This document shows, in pieces, positions 8,808 through 17,190 of a stretch of 33,111 nt of DNA; within the stretch, counting starts at the first letter, position 1, and each line of letters begins with the position of its first letter. The notes below the pieces were generated by a model that had not been told where the DNA came from, searched no databases, and worked only from the letters and a program-made list of their open reading frames with translations. Location of the stretch: the NCBI GenBank assembly GCA_009936795.1, contig JAACDM010000615.1:1-33111 (forward strand), written 5' to 3'. The translations under genes were made by a program, and so were the position numbers. Origin of the DNA: Verrucomicrobiaceae bacterium (lineage in GTDB: Bacteria > Verrucomicrobiota > Verrucomicrobiia > Verrucomicrobiales > DEV007).

Positions 8808-9209
8808 CTAAAAAGCAGCGACGCGTTCGGCCAAATCAGGGTATGATTCTGCCTTCAGGCTCTCCACCTGCCGCGCCCACTTGGCCGTACGGGAGATTCC
8901 GGAGCTGTGGAAGGAGCGCACCTTGGGTTCTGAGGATACGGATCGCCATGCACCGATTCCGGTCTCGATCACGGCGGCAGTCGTCACAATACGCGTCGCT
9001 TTCTTCTCGTCCGTGACCAGTTCTCCAACAATTGGAATCCAGCTATTCACCGCTTTGCTAGGCAGATCTCCCACACTGGTTTCTAACGTGCCCCACACAA
9101 CCACCACATGACGCATGCCTGCTTGACCAGCGGCCATGCGCATGCGTTTTGAAGCACTCGCCTTGTCTTGCCCTTTCTTGCCGACAGGCAGGCCACTGAA
9201 CGGCACCAC
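8808..9209 (-). CDS. 5'-truncated remnant of a hypothetical (probably exported) protein
   Basis: The reverse-strand frame encodes 133 residues with protein-like composition. It has a hydrophobic core strand (MRHVVVVWGTLE), a second one (IVGELVTDEKKATRIVTTAAVIE), and ends LAERVAAF at a TAG, 7 bp from the convergent stop at 8800. I do not recognise a named family. The only possible start is a GTG (9209). Two codons upstream the frame meets a TAA that lies inside the left arm of the palindrome at 9214-9263. The frame opens mid-domain with no signal peptide or lipobox, so the 5' end was probably lost when that sequence arrived. It may be a dead fragment. The opposite-strand frame is shorter and less protein-like. 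Confidence 0.5.
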   Translation of the reverse strand: MVPFSGLPVGKKGQDKASASKRMRMAAGQAGMRHVVVVWGTLETSVGDLPSKAVNSWIPIVGELVTDEKKATRIVTTAAVIETGIGAWRSVSSEPKVRSFHSSGISRTAKWARQVESLKAESYPDLAERVAAF

Positions 9210-9213
9210 TTCG

Positions 9214-9263
9214 TATTAATGCGGCCAACAAATATATGATTGTATTTAAGGGCCGCATTAATA
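9214..9263. repeat. 50-bp near-perfect inverted repeat
   Basis: Left arm TATTAATGCGGCC (9214-9226) and right arm GGCCGCATTAATA (9251-9263) are perfect 13-bp complements. Inside them, after a symmetrical 3-nt mismatch, AAATA (9230-9234) pairs with TATTT (9243-9247). Either strand could therefore fold into a long hairpin with a 3x3 internal loop and an AT-rich tip. There is no T-run as in an intrinsic terminator, and the ends lack the RYYYAAC/GTTRRRY cores of an integron attC site. It lies exactly where the minus-strand gene at 8808-9209 loses its reading frame, which suits an inserted mobile repeat or a recombination site. Confidence 0.85.
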
Positions 9264-9412
9264 GGGTTACTCGTTCGCCAAAAGCAGCCAGGCCTCACTT
9301 CGTTCCATAGCCTCCGATTGTGGCCAATTGCAATTGCACTCTCTCGGGCAAGTCGATCCCAATTCTGAGTTTTTAGGTCGCCATTTTTTTGTAGCTATCT
9401 CAGAAAGCTCAA

Positions 9413-11338
9413 GTGAGCTACGATGTCTTATCCGAGTATGATGAAGTTGGTGAGGGCGAGGAACATATCCCGCCAGTATCTGAAGCAATCTTGCGAGACC
9501 TCTTTGAGGCAGCGAGCCGAGTGCTAGAGATTCAGCCTTGGAAACGACTGGGCGACACTGACTCGTTTGCAATCGAAGACCCCGGCTCCGGCACTCTGCA
9601 AGTCGTATCGATCATGGGAAACGCTGAGGAGGTCTTCGCCATTCACAGCTATCTCCCGGATGAGGGTATTCGGTTCTGGAACGATTTCATCGAATCAGGC
9701 GGTCTTCCAAATCAAGACATCCTCTTGTATCAGAACCGCATGGTGTGTTGTGAATTCGTTAGCAGAGATGATCATTCAATGCTCCCTCATGATGAAGAGC
9801 TCAATCAGCGCATTGGATTGGATTGCAAACGGGGGGCTCTTGAACAGTGCGCGTTTCGCTCTTATCTTCCTGGTTGTTTTCCGTGGTTTGTGGACGAGGA
9901 CGAAGCAAATCAGCTCCTTCAAGTGCTTCGACTCGTTCCCCGCTTCGCAAAGGAGTACAAGCGCCTTCCTGGAGAATGCTATAGCCTTGGACCTGATTTC
10001 ATCTATCCTCAGATACCTGCCTATCATCCTCCAAAGGATGCCGATCAGACCGATACCAGTGCCTGGAAACGAAGCGTTATTCCTTTCCCCAAGGCACCTC
10101 CCACTCCGACACCAGAAGTCGGTCGTGATGAGCTATTTCTCCGACGAGTGTCCTCGCACACTATCCGCCCAGAGTTGAGCTGGGAAATAGGTAGCTTCAA
10201 GTTTGAGAAACCGTTATTACATGATGGTCGCCCGCGTTGGCATCACCTCTCTTTTATAGCAGTACGTCCCGAAGGCTCAGTTCATGGTTCCACCATGACC
10301 CCTGTCGAGACAGGATTGGTAGCGTCCATTCGCCGCACGTTTACTCAGGCCGCTGAGGATCTCGGCTATCTTCCAGGAGAGGTATGTGTTGGTAGCGACA
10401 TCGCCGCAGCAGCCCTGGCGGATGTGTGCTTGGAGTACCCTATTCGGGTCAATCGGGTTGCTCATGAAGACGAGCTAAGTTTGCTAAAAGAGGCAGCGTC
10501 TCACCTATTAAAACGTCCCGGTACACCGCACGGGCTCCCACCAGGCGGTGAGCTGATGGAAGCGATGCAGGAATTGCTCGATCAAGGCGTGACCAGCGGC
10601 ACAGGCTCTGCCGAGGACATGGCCACGCTAAAATCATTGTTAGAACAGTTTGGCGCTGACGAACTCCTCGATAAGATTGGCGGTGACGTTCAAGGCGCAC
10701 CATCACTCGACTCCCCCTCGGTGGAATCTAGTTCACCGCGAGCCTTGTACCGCCCGCCAACGAACCGTGAGCGGTTCGTGTTCCGCGTGGACTTGAAACG
10801 CGCCAAGCCACCTATCTGGAGGCGTTTCTCTCTACCGATTGATGCCTCTTTCTTTAATCTCCATGTGGCCATTCAAGATACCTTCGGATGGCATCACTGT
10901 CATTTACACGCATTTGAACTACGAGAGAAAGGACGAAGTAGAGCTAGCTTCAGCTATGGACTCGAAGACAACCCCTATATAAAGAACTTCTGCGAGTTCA
11001 GAAGTCGACTCTGCGATGTCCACACTGACGGATTTGACGTCATCCACTATACTTACGATTTTGGCGATGGTTGGGAACACAAGGTCAAGATTGAGAAACA
11101 GGTTCTGCTCGACGAGGTCCAGCCAAGAGCCATCTTTATCAAGGGACGTGGCGCGTGCCCACCCGAAGACTGTGGCGGTATCGAAATCTATCAAGCTGTG
11201 CGGGACGAAACTTCAATGATTGACCACCTTCCCCCTGAAAAAGTGGCCGAAATAATGACAAATACGTACGAGCCAGATGCTATAAAAACCTCTGATATCG
11301 AGACAGCGCTAGCCCGACTGGAAGACTTATCGGAATAG
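9413..11338 (+). CDS. pRiA4b ORF-3 family protein with N-terminal DUF7309/DUF6930-like region
   Basis: The C-terminal domain of this 641-residue protein (about 455-600) is a clear pRiA4b ORF-3 (IS1096 TnpR-like) module: VFRVDLKRAKPPIWRRFSL, TFGWHHCHLHAFEL, YDFGDGWEHKVKIEK and the Cys motif CPPEDCGG. The N-terminal part (about 15-400) resembles the DUF7309/DUF6930 type seen in long pRiA4b-containing proteins (IMGNAEEVFAIHSYLPDEGIRFW); this naming is from memory. The molecular function is not established. Such genes are often found on plasmids and near mobile elements. The start is a GTG at 9413, because an in-frame stop lies seven codons upstream and no ATG in this frame precedes the conserved region. 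The 3' end overlaps the opposing lipoprotein frame by 148 bp. A 7-T run lies about 20 bp upstream of the start. Confidence 0.82.
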   Translation: MSYDVLSEYDEVGEGEEHIPPVSEAILRDLFEAASRVLEIQPWKRLGDTDSFAIEDPGSGTLQVVSIMGNAEEVFAIHSYLPDEGIRFWNDFIESGGLPNQDILLYQNRMVCCEFVSRDDHSMLPHDEELNQRIGLDCKRGALEQCAFRSYLPGCFPWFVDEDEANQLLQVLRLVPRFAKEYKRLPGECYSLGPDFIYPQIPAYHPPKDADQTDTSAWKRSVIPFPKAPPTPTPEVGRDELFLRRVSSHTIRPELSWEIGSFKFEKPLLHDGRPRWHHLSFIAVRPEGSVHGSTMTPVETGLVASIRRTFTQAAEDLGYLPGEVCVGSDIAAAALADVCLEYPIRVNRVAHEDELSLLKEAASHLLKRPGTPHGLPPGGELMEAMQELLDQGVTSGTGSAEDMATLKSLLEQFGADELLDKIGGDVQGAPSLDSPSVESSSPRALYRPPTNRERFVFRVDLKRAKPPIWRRFSLPIDASFFNLHVAIQDTFGWHHCHLHAFELREKGRSRASFSYGLEDNPYIKNFCEFRSRLCDVHTDGFDVIHYTYDFGDGWEHKVKIEKQVLLDEVQPRAIFIKGRGACPPEDCGGIEIYQAVRDETSMIDHLPPEKVAEIMTNTYEPDAIKTSDIETALARLEDLSE

Positions 11339-12291
11339 AAAGTCCCGGTTCTCGCCATATATAGAGAATACGCCAGAGAAATGGGTTCGTTCGATATCAA
11401 CTTGGAATTCGTGAGCGCCACGTTCAACGGCTTTCCCTGAGGGAGCCCCGCAATGACCACATAATCGGTAGGAGAGACTCGCACACGACTCTCAAGCTTC
11501 CCCGTCGTGAAGACGGGCATCTCAATACGATTGTCAGTCAACACGACGCTGACCGGATTTCCTAACCAGTCGCTTGCCGCTGTCGTGATTGGCGAACCAT
11601 AGTTCACGAACCCATCGAAGTTCCTACTCTCTGCCTTCAAATTCACTTCAAGGTCTCCAGAACTCTTCACCATCGGAGTAACCCAACTTTGAAAACCACA
11701 ATTCTTACTCTCAAACTTCGTTGGATGAGCCGGCGTCACGGGAAAAGCACCATGGGCATCGACGGAGTGATTCTCTGGAAGTTGAGGCGGATCGTATTCT
11801 ACCGGGTGGATGAGTTCGCGAATGACTTCGTAAACAGCAGGCTGTCCCACCACGGTTACGGCTGATCCGTCGCTATACTCGTCGGTAATCACGTGCCGAC
11901 TCTGCTGCAAGCCCGCGATCAGCGCCTTCCCATCACTGGCTTGTACGACACGCGTCTGTGTCATCCCTGCTTTGTAATAGGACGCCAGTTCAGACACCCT
12001 CTCCGGCTGTTTAATCAGGAAGACACTCGTGTTGATCTGGAACGGGGTGTTCTTTGTCAATCGTGCACCAGGAGCCACCAAAGTTGGTGGTGCCACCACC
12101 GGCGTCTGTTGTTGCGCACACGCTCCAAGTCCCACGAGGCTACACACCCCGCCAAGCATGAGGAGGGAGACGACCAAACTGGATTGCTGTCGCCGGCGCC
12201 GATCAACTAACAAACCTTCTACACGCGTCCTTCGACGGCGAATCTGGAGCCTATTTCCTATCATAGAATAGCTAAAATAGGAACCATTCAT
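11191..12291 (-). CDS. Lipoprotein with secretin-like domain; C terminus doubtful
   Basis: An Arg-rich N terminus is followed by a hydrophobic helix (about 38-57) and a lipobox LGAC (Cys58), so the protein should be an exported lipoprotein. Residues about 190-285 follow the secretin/GspD pattern as seen in Verrucomicrobial Amuc_1098-like proteins: TKFESKNCGF, ...EVNLKAESRNFDGFVNYGSPI, then IEMPVFTTGKLESRVRVSPTDYVVIAGLPQG. Secretins form outer-membrane channels, but this protein is far too short for a full one and may be an accessory or a degenerate copy. Residues from about 319 onward are antisense to the end of the pRiA4b gene, lack secretin features and are Ser-rich, so the true C terminus may have been lost. 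The start at 12291 could also be the Met at 12264. It is divergent from the phosphoesterase gene. Confidence 0.6.
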   Translation of the reverse strand: MNGSYFSYSMIGNRLQIRRRRTRVEGLLVDRRRRQQSSLVVSLLMLGGVCSLVGLGACAQQQTPVVAPPTLVAPGARLTKNTPFQINTSVFLIKQPERVSELASYYKAGMTQTRVVQASDGKALIAGLQQSRHVITDEYSDGSAVTVVGQPAVYEVIRELIHPVEYDPPQLPENHSVDAHGAFPVTPAHPTKFESKNCGFQSWVTPMVKSSGDLEVNLKAESRNFDGFVNYGSPITTAASDWLGNPVSVVLTDNRIEMPVFTTGKLESRVRVSPTDYVVIAGLPQGKPLNVALTNSKLISNEPISLAYSLYMARTGTFYSDKSSSRASAVSISEVFIASGSYVFVIISATFSGGRWSIIEVSSRTA

Positions 12292-12370
12292 CCCAGCGTT
12301 AATTCAAAAGAGGTAATTTTAGCCCTTCATCTGAGCTTGCCGCCATTCATGCGCCATGCCATCCTGACAG

Positions 12371-13775
12371 ATGCGAAAGAGTGGATTCTTCAAGTCTCCG
12401 GTGATCAGTCTCGCATTGCTCTTGGTGATCGTCAGTTGGGGATGGATCCAAGGAAAGGATGCCAACAAGGAGGAGCCAACTCTCAATGAGAAGGCCTCCT
12501 ACCAGGCCTGGTCAGCCGCCTGCCAAACCATGCTCGAGCATCGGATAGAATTGCGTTTTCCAGGGAAGGCCCACTTGCCGTTGCCAGATCCCAATCCTAT
12601 CTACCGTCTGGCAGATCTTGCTGTGAAACAGGGCGGCAATCTAAAGCCATGGGTCGGCAATAGTGCGCCTCCTCCTAGTAAAGTCACCTTTGATCCGTTT
12701 GCTCAAAAGCTCTCGCTCTCAGCAAATAGTCGCGTGGTCATTCATAGCGATTTGCACGGCGACATCCGTTCACTGATGGCCTCTCTAACAGATTTGCATA
12801 ATCGCAAGATCCTCACAGGATTTAAAGTCACGGCCCCTAACACGCACCTACTCTTTCTGGGCGACTACACGGATCGAGGCCATTGCGGCGTGGAAGTCTT
12901 TTACACTTTACTAAGGCTAAGGTTGGAGAATCCTCGGCGCGTTTGGCTAGCTAGAGGGAATCATGAAGATCCTTACATGACCAATCGGTATGGCTTTGCC
13001 GAGGAAGGCATCAGGAAGTACGGCGAAGACTTTGAGCACGACCGTGTAACCAAGTTTTTTGAGTTGTTGCCATCGGTCATCTATGTTGGTACGACCGGTA
13101 ATTTCCTTCAGAGCTGTCACGGTGGGATTGAACCCGGCTATGATCCGAGGACGCTGCTCAGGAGCAGAGGTTCTCCGAGCTATCAGCGATTAGGCACGCT
13201 GACACGGAAGAAGTTTCGCCAGAGACACAAAGACCTATTCGACAAGGCCTTTCACACTGACTACCGCAAAAAACTCGAAACCGCATTCGTCGACTTTCGA
13301 CCCTGGCCAGCCTCGGACCCTTGGTTTCATGTGGCACGACTTCACACTTTATCAGGACGAGCCGGGCCTTGAGATCGAGCCTCATAGCGCCAGCCGCCTC
13401 CGGTTTGGCTACCCGCTCACGCAAAGCATTCTGAAGTTGCAATCCACGCCCAGTGCACGGATAAGGGGCATTCTTCGGGCCCACCAACATTCGTCCGATC
13501 TCACGCCGATCATGGAACGGCTGATAACTTCCAAGGGGCTCTTCCGTCATTGGCAGGAGAAAGAGATTGCTTCAGAACTGGATCCGCCGCCGCCGATGGA
13601 ATCACAAACAGTGCGACCCATCGTCGACGGCAGCGTGTATACATTTAACGTTTCTCCAGACAGCATCTATGGGGTGAACTGTGAGTACGACTTCCACACT
13701 TACGGTATCCTTACACTTGCCGCAAGCTTTGCTCAATGGAGGATGCAGGTCGTGAATTTAGAGGTGGTGCACTAA
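12371..13775 (+). pseudogene. PP2A-type metallophosphoesterase, frameshifted
   Basis: The first frame (12371-13372) gives an N-terminal signal anchor and the calcineurin-like phosphoesterase motifs in order: SD127-L-H129-GD, GD165YTDRG, GN197HE and C-H250-GG. These bind the dimetal centre that hydrolyses phosphomonoesters of Ser/Thr phosphopeptides or small molecules. The last metal-site motif is missing from this frame, which ends in TLSGRAGP. It is found in the next frame, where LGFMWHDFTLYQDEPG leads to RGILRAHQHS, and that frame runs to a TAA at 13775. The two halves together give a complete family-length enzyme (about 467 residues), so one base was gained or two lost between about 13296 and 13325. 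No convincing slippery site is visible, so gene decay or a sequence error is more likely than programmed frameshifting. The N-terminal hydrophobic helix (residues 11-27) suggests export. Confidence 0.8.
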
Positions 13776-13823
13776 GCTATACACCGGTGCCCCACAAGGT
13801 AGCAGGACCTACATTAAGAAGGT

Positions 13824-14900
13824 TTAGATCAGTTTCGTGACCCCGGGTACCGCCGGCGGATCGACTGGCAATTTGCCAAACTTGTAGTCGGCGGGCGAGA
13901 GATCGAGCATCGATTTCTTGAGTGCCCATTCCCACTTCATGGAACGTCCCGTGTAGGCAGCCATACGGCCAGCAATCGCGCTCATCGTGCTTTCAGCTAC
14001 CTGGACGCCTTCATTCACCGCATCGCCATTGCGAATACTATTGATAAGATTGGCGTGCTCTTGCACGTAGGGGTCGTTGCGCTCGCCATCATATTCGTAG
14101 GCCTTGGGTCCGGTGATTTCGCCTTTGCTACCGTCGAGATAGACTTGGCCTTTCGTACCGACCAAACGTTCCGCGACATTGAACGATGCTCCAGACTGCT
14201 GTCTGCAGGTGCTCGTGACCCGCACGCCATTCTCAAACTCAAACTCGGTGGCAAAATGATCGTAACCATTGCCATACTGAGGCTGGACCCGCTCTTGGCG
14301 GCCGCCTTGACCCATGACCATCTTAGGCGCGCTTCCAATGGCCCAGTGGATGATATCGATGTTATGAACGTGTTGCTCGCAGATGTGATCGCCTGAAAGC
14401 CAGACGTGGAAGAGCCAGTTGCGACACTGATACTCCATGTCACTCCATTTGCCAGCTTGGTAGGTTTCCCAATACTTTTTGGCATCCTCCACCCAAAGTG
14501 GCCCCATGTTCCAATAACACTGACCCGAGACGATCTCGCCAATGGCACCGTCGTGCACACGCTTGAGAATCTCGCGGTAGTGGTTCTGATGGCGGCGTTG
14601 AGTTCCCGCAACCACTGACAGATTCTTCTTCTTAGCTTCCTCAGCAGCCGCCATCACCCGGCGAATCCCTGGAGGATCGACAGCCGCAGGCTTCTCCATA
14701 AAGACATGTTTGTTTGCCTTCACCGCTGCCTCAAAATGCTGCGGTCGGAATCCTGGCGGTGTTGCTAGGATCACCATGTCGATCCCGCTATCGATCACTT
14801 TTTGAAAGCAATCAAACCCGGCGAAACGACGTTCCTGTGGCACGTCCATCTTTGCGCTAAGCGAAGGGACTAGAGTTCGTTCTCCAATTGGAGGAAACAA
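13824..14900 (-). CDS. Gfo/Idh/MocA family oxidoreductase, N-terminally truncated
   Basis: Gfo/Idh/MocA enzymes are NAD(P)-dependent sugar or polyol oxidoreductases. The 358-residue frame matches the family from strand four of the Rossmann domain onward: VILATPPGFRPQHFEAAVKA, the conserved E69-K-P71, and the substrate-side SGDH...EQHVHNIDIIHW (171-186), continuing into a complete C-terminal domain. The start of the Rossmann fold is absent, with no GxGxxG strand, no acidic residue after strand two, and no Tat signal, which many PVC members carry. The first dozen residues are instead read from the tail of the upstream NPCBM gene in another frame (31-bp overlap). About 70-100 residues have therefore been lost, probably by a deletion near 14870. 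An internal ATG (Met18) could start a shorter product. Cofactor binding should be abolished. It is the last gene of the operon and may be nonfunctional. Confidence 0.85.
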   Translation of the reverse strand: MFPPIGERTLVPSLSAKMDVPQERRFAGFDCFQKVIDSGIDMVILATPPGFRPQHFEAAVKANKHVFMEKPAAVDPPGIRRVMAAAEEAKKKNLSVVAGTQRRHQNHYREILKRVHDGAIGEIVSGQCYWNMGPLWVEDAKKYWETYQAGKWSDMEYQCRNWLFHVWLSGDHICEQHVHNIDIIHWAIGSAPKMVMGQGGRQERVQPQYGNGYDHFATEFEFENGVRVTSTCRQQSGASFNVAERLVGTKGQVYLDGSKGEITGPKAYEYDGERNDPYVQEHANLINSIRNGDAVNEGVQVAESTMSAIAGRMAAYTGRSMKWEWALKKSMLDLSPADYKFGKLPVDPPAVPGVTKLI

Positions 14901-16123
14901 GCCTCAGCCCAATTGGCATCATCGCCGAGGTCGAGACCTCCTGCAGCGGGTTCGACCGTGAGGGTAAGCGATTGTACGTCTTCGACTTCTAGTTTGATGA
15001 ACTTAGCAGGGTCCCCACTGCCCAGGCGTTCCCGAAACAGCTCTTCTTTACCGGCCCGAATCACAAAGGCGCAGTCGCCTGCGGGCGCGCGTTGGGCATC
15101 GATCCCGATGGTCGCCGTAAAGAGGGTGTATCTGGCGTCGTTGGCAAAAGTGAGCGTCGTACCACTAGCGACACCGAGACCTTTCTCGAAACGATCCTGC
15201 CCGAGGCGCATAGCATTGCCTCTCACATTTAGATCGCGTTTCCAGGTCCGAGGGAACGCATAGATCGCTTCGGTCTCTGCTTGGGTCGGCTCAAGATCGG
15301 AGAGGTAGTGAAGGAGATCGGATTCGATCGTGAGACGACGGACTTGATTCCAGGCAAGGTAGATCCGCATGCCTTCACCCAGCTCCATGTCCAATTGACC
15401 ATCCGCAAGCGCGGCCAGATTGCCCGAAATGAGCGAGCCATCACTTAAAGTTAGGCGACTCGTAATCCAGGAATCGGACTCTGGTTCGAACGGAGGGGAA
15501 GCGAGGAGCACACCATGGACCTGAGCGGCTGGAAGTACTTTCAACTCGCCCTCCTGATCGAATGTTAGCCCTTGTGCATCAAGTTCATCGATGAGGCCGT
15601 TCACTTCTTGCATTTCCGTTGTACCAGTACCCGTGACGTAGATCGTGTCTTCCTCAAGCTCAACATAGGAGCGTACCGCTCTCGCAAATCGAGAATCTGG
15701 ATTCGCCCGGCCGAGACGGACTGCCCAGACAAGATCGATAGGCACCTCGAGTTTACCGAGAACCGGGTTGTCAATCTGATAGTTTTCGTCAGCGAGCTTG
15801 AGGATATTGGTGGTGAAACGGCTGCCATTGGTCAACCACACGGTGTAGGCTGCAGGTATGATGTCCTCAGCTTGAGTGCTAGGGACAATGGCTCGCAGTT
15901 TCTCAAGCGGCCAAGGGTCTTGCCCTCCAAGATCAAGGCCGCTCTCTGCAGTGATTCGTTGGACTTTGCCCTCAACAAGATCTCCTTCGAGAGTGATGAC
16001 GTGATCGGCTCGGAGATTGGCTTGGAAGCCGATCATGAGTACGCCTGCGGCAATCAACGCGACTCGCATCAAATCACGGCGATAACGGAACATCGCCCTC
16101 CGGGATGGAATTGGGGACTGCAT
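14870..16123 (-). CDS. Secreted NPCBM-domain protein with repeated beta modules
   Basis: The 417-residue protein has a cationic N terminus and a hydrophobic signal helix (about 20-34, cleavage likely after LRA39). Three related beta-rich modules follow, each beginning with a TLxGxxxxGxx-type strand (HVITLEGDLVEGK at 41, YTVWLTNGSRFTT near 93, SRLTLSDGSLISG near 220) and ending in a W-x-x-V/L-R-R/L-like segment. The C-terminal part (about 285-415) fits an NPCBM/NEW2 putative carbohydrate-binding module: KGLGVASGTTLTF, TIGID, then GKEELFR and a final DDANWAEACFL. It would act in the periplasm or at the surface, perhaps binding glycan. The gene starts 8 bp after the TPR gene stop and ends inside the next frame. 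The sharp end, LQLENEL-TAG, sits at the presumed deletion point of the oxidoreductase, so its own C terminus may also have been altered. Confidence 0.7.
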   Translation of the reverse strand: MQSPIPSRRAMFRYRRDLMRVALIAAGVLMIGFQANLRADHVITLEGDLVEGKVQRITAESGLDLGGQDPWPLEKLRAIVPSTQAEDIIPAAYTVWLTNGSRFTTNILKLADENYQIDNPVLGKLEVPIDLVWAVRLGRANPDSRFARAVRSYVELEEDTIYVTGTGTTEMQEVNGLIDELDAQGLTFDQEGELKVLPAAQVHGVLLASPPFEPESDSWITSRLTLSDGSLISGNLAALADGQLDMELGEGMRIYLAWNQVRRLTIESDLLHYLSDLEPTQAETEAIYAFPRTWKRDLNVRGNAMRLGQDRFEKGLGVASGTTLTFANDARYTLFTATIGIDAQRAPAGDCAFVIRAGKEELFRERLGSGDPAKFIKLEVEDVQSLTLTVEPAAGGLDLGDDANWAEACFLQLENEL

Positions 16124-16131
16124 TGCCTGGT

Positions 16132-17190
16132 CTATTCGTTGTCCTCCTCGCCGCCGTCTTCCCCTTCCTGGAGGTCCTTGAAATACTGCTCCACCAATTC
16201 CCGATAGCGGGGCGGGTATTTGGATTTCAGGCCTGACAACGCATCCATTTCACGATCGCGCTTCCGGAGATCATCCCAGGCGCTCTTGGCAGCTCCACGA
16301 AGATCGCGCACTTTTTTAGGATCGTTTTGGGCAGAAGCATTACCACCAGGTTGCTGGCCCTGACCTTGGCCTTGTTGCTGACCTGGTTGTTGCTGCTGGC
16401 CCTGACCTTGGCCCTGGCCTTGCTGTTGTTGCTGCTGCTGTTGTTGTTGCTCAGCCTGCTCGATGATCTTGTCTAACATCGCAACGATCTCTTTCTGAAC
16501 TCCCTGCGTTTGCTCGCCGGAGTCTTCGAAACCCAAGCGACGATGCGAGTAATCCATATGCTCCGCGATGTCCTCGACGCTACCATCGAGCACACCAGTG
16601 ATACCGTCCAAAGTCGCTTGAGCAGACAATCGTAGCCGATCTGAAGCGTCGGGATAGTCTTCAAGAAACTGAGCTAACAACGCAATTCCCGCTTCCTTCT
16701 CCAGGCTATTTGCTTTGGCCACGCCTTGATAATAAAGAATATCACCATCGCGGATGGTGTGGTCGACGAATTCACCACTCAGACTCTCCAAATAGGGAAG
16801 ACACTCTTCATAGCGTTGCTGCGAAAAGAGAGTCCGGCCAAGCACATAGTTTGCTTCAGCAGCAAAGAAACGATCCTTCGATCGCGTCAGCTTGTAGAGC
16901 TGCTGTAGGCCCTTGTGGCCGTCACCTTCGCTGACTTTAGCGGCAGCTTCACCCAGCTCAGGATAAAGCGCCTGCAAGGCCAGTGCCATGCTCACGGTGA
17001 GTAGCGAGTCTTGTTTCTTGGCCTCGGAAATGGCAGTGGTCGCTGCTTGCTTTCGCTCGGCAGAGATCGCTTCATTATTCATGAAAGAATCGACAAATCT
17101 TTGGAAGACGGCATCTTCGTCGTCTTGTTGAGCTTGGCTCGTGCCTAGCATCAGGCATGTCGCCAATAATAACATTTTAGTCAATCGCAT
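16132..17190 (-). CDS. Secreted TPR-like protein with Gln/Gly-rich linker
   Basis: The 352-residue protein has a signal peptide (1-20, TSQA), a helical repeat region (about 25-205) of TPR character (AAEANYVLGRTLFSQQRYEECLPYLESL), a low-complexity Q/G tract (about 246-290), and a conserved charged C-terminal segment (PKKVRDLRGAAKSAWDDLRKRDREMD...YPPRYRELVEQYFKDLQE) ending in an acidic tail. I recall the C-terminal segment from MoxR-linked operons in planctomycetes and verrucomicrobia; its function is unknown. Its ATG lies inside the end of the upstream coiled-coil gene (14-bp overlap), suggesting translational coupling and a shared complex. A periplasmic adaptor or scaffold is a reasonable guess but is inference. 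Confidence 0.72.
   Translation of the reverse strand: MRLTKMLLLATCLMLGTSQAQQDDEDAVFQRFVDSFMNNEAISAERKQAATTAISEAKKQDSLLTVSMALALQALYPELGEAAAKVSEGDGHKGLQQLYKLTRSKDRFFAAEANYVLGRTLFSQQRYEECLPYLESLSGEFVDHTIRDGDILYYQGVAKANSLEKEAGIALLAQFLEDYPDASDRLRLSAQATLDGITGVLDGSVEDIAEHMDYSHRRLGFEDSGEQTQGVQKEIVAMLDKIIEQAEQQQQQQQQQQGQGQGQGQQQQPGQQQGQGQGQQPGGNASAQNDPKKVRDLRGAAKSAWDDLRKRDREMDALSGLKSKYPPRYRELVEQYFKDLQEGEDGGEEDNE
16321..16455 (-). repeat. CAG/CAA and GGC-rich low-complexity coding tract
   Basis: About 135 bp inside the TPR gene encode residues 246-290, made almost only of Gln, Gly and Pro (a run of twelve Gln, then QG dipeptides and QQQPGQQQ). Near-identical short units make it prone to slippage, so its length may vary among strains. 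Confidence 0.9.

Noticed and set aside
9214-9263. Integron attC site or intrinsic terminator
   Set aside because: The ends lack RYYYAAC and GTTRRRY core boxes, and no U-tract follows either arm.
9267-9572. 101-codon minus-strand frame across the intergenic region and start of the pRiA4b gene
   Set aside because: Half is antisense to the conserved N-terminal region of the pRiA4b protein, and the rest is low-quality sequence rich in Cys, Asn and Trp with no family look.
13290-13330. Programmed +1 frameshift in the phosphoesterase
   Set aside because: No slow codon or slippery sequence with a stop at the junction was seen, and this enzyme family is not known for recoding; mutation or sequence error is simpler.
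15572-16207. 211-codon open frame on the plus strand
   Set aside because: It is antisense to the NPCBM gene and the end of the TPR gene, which both have signal peptides and domain matches; its translation has no recognisable pattern.
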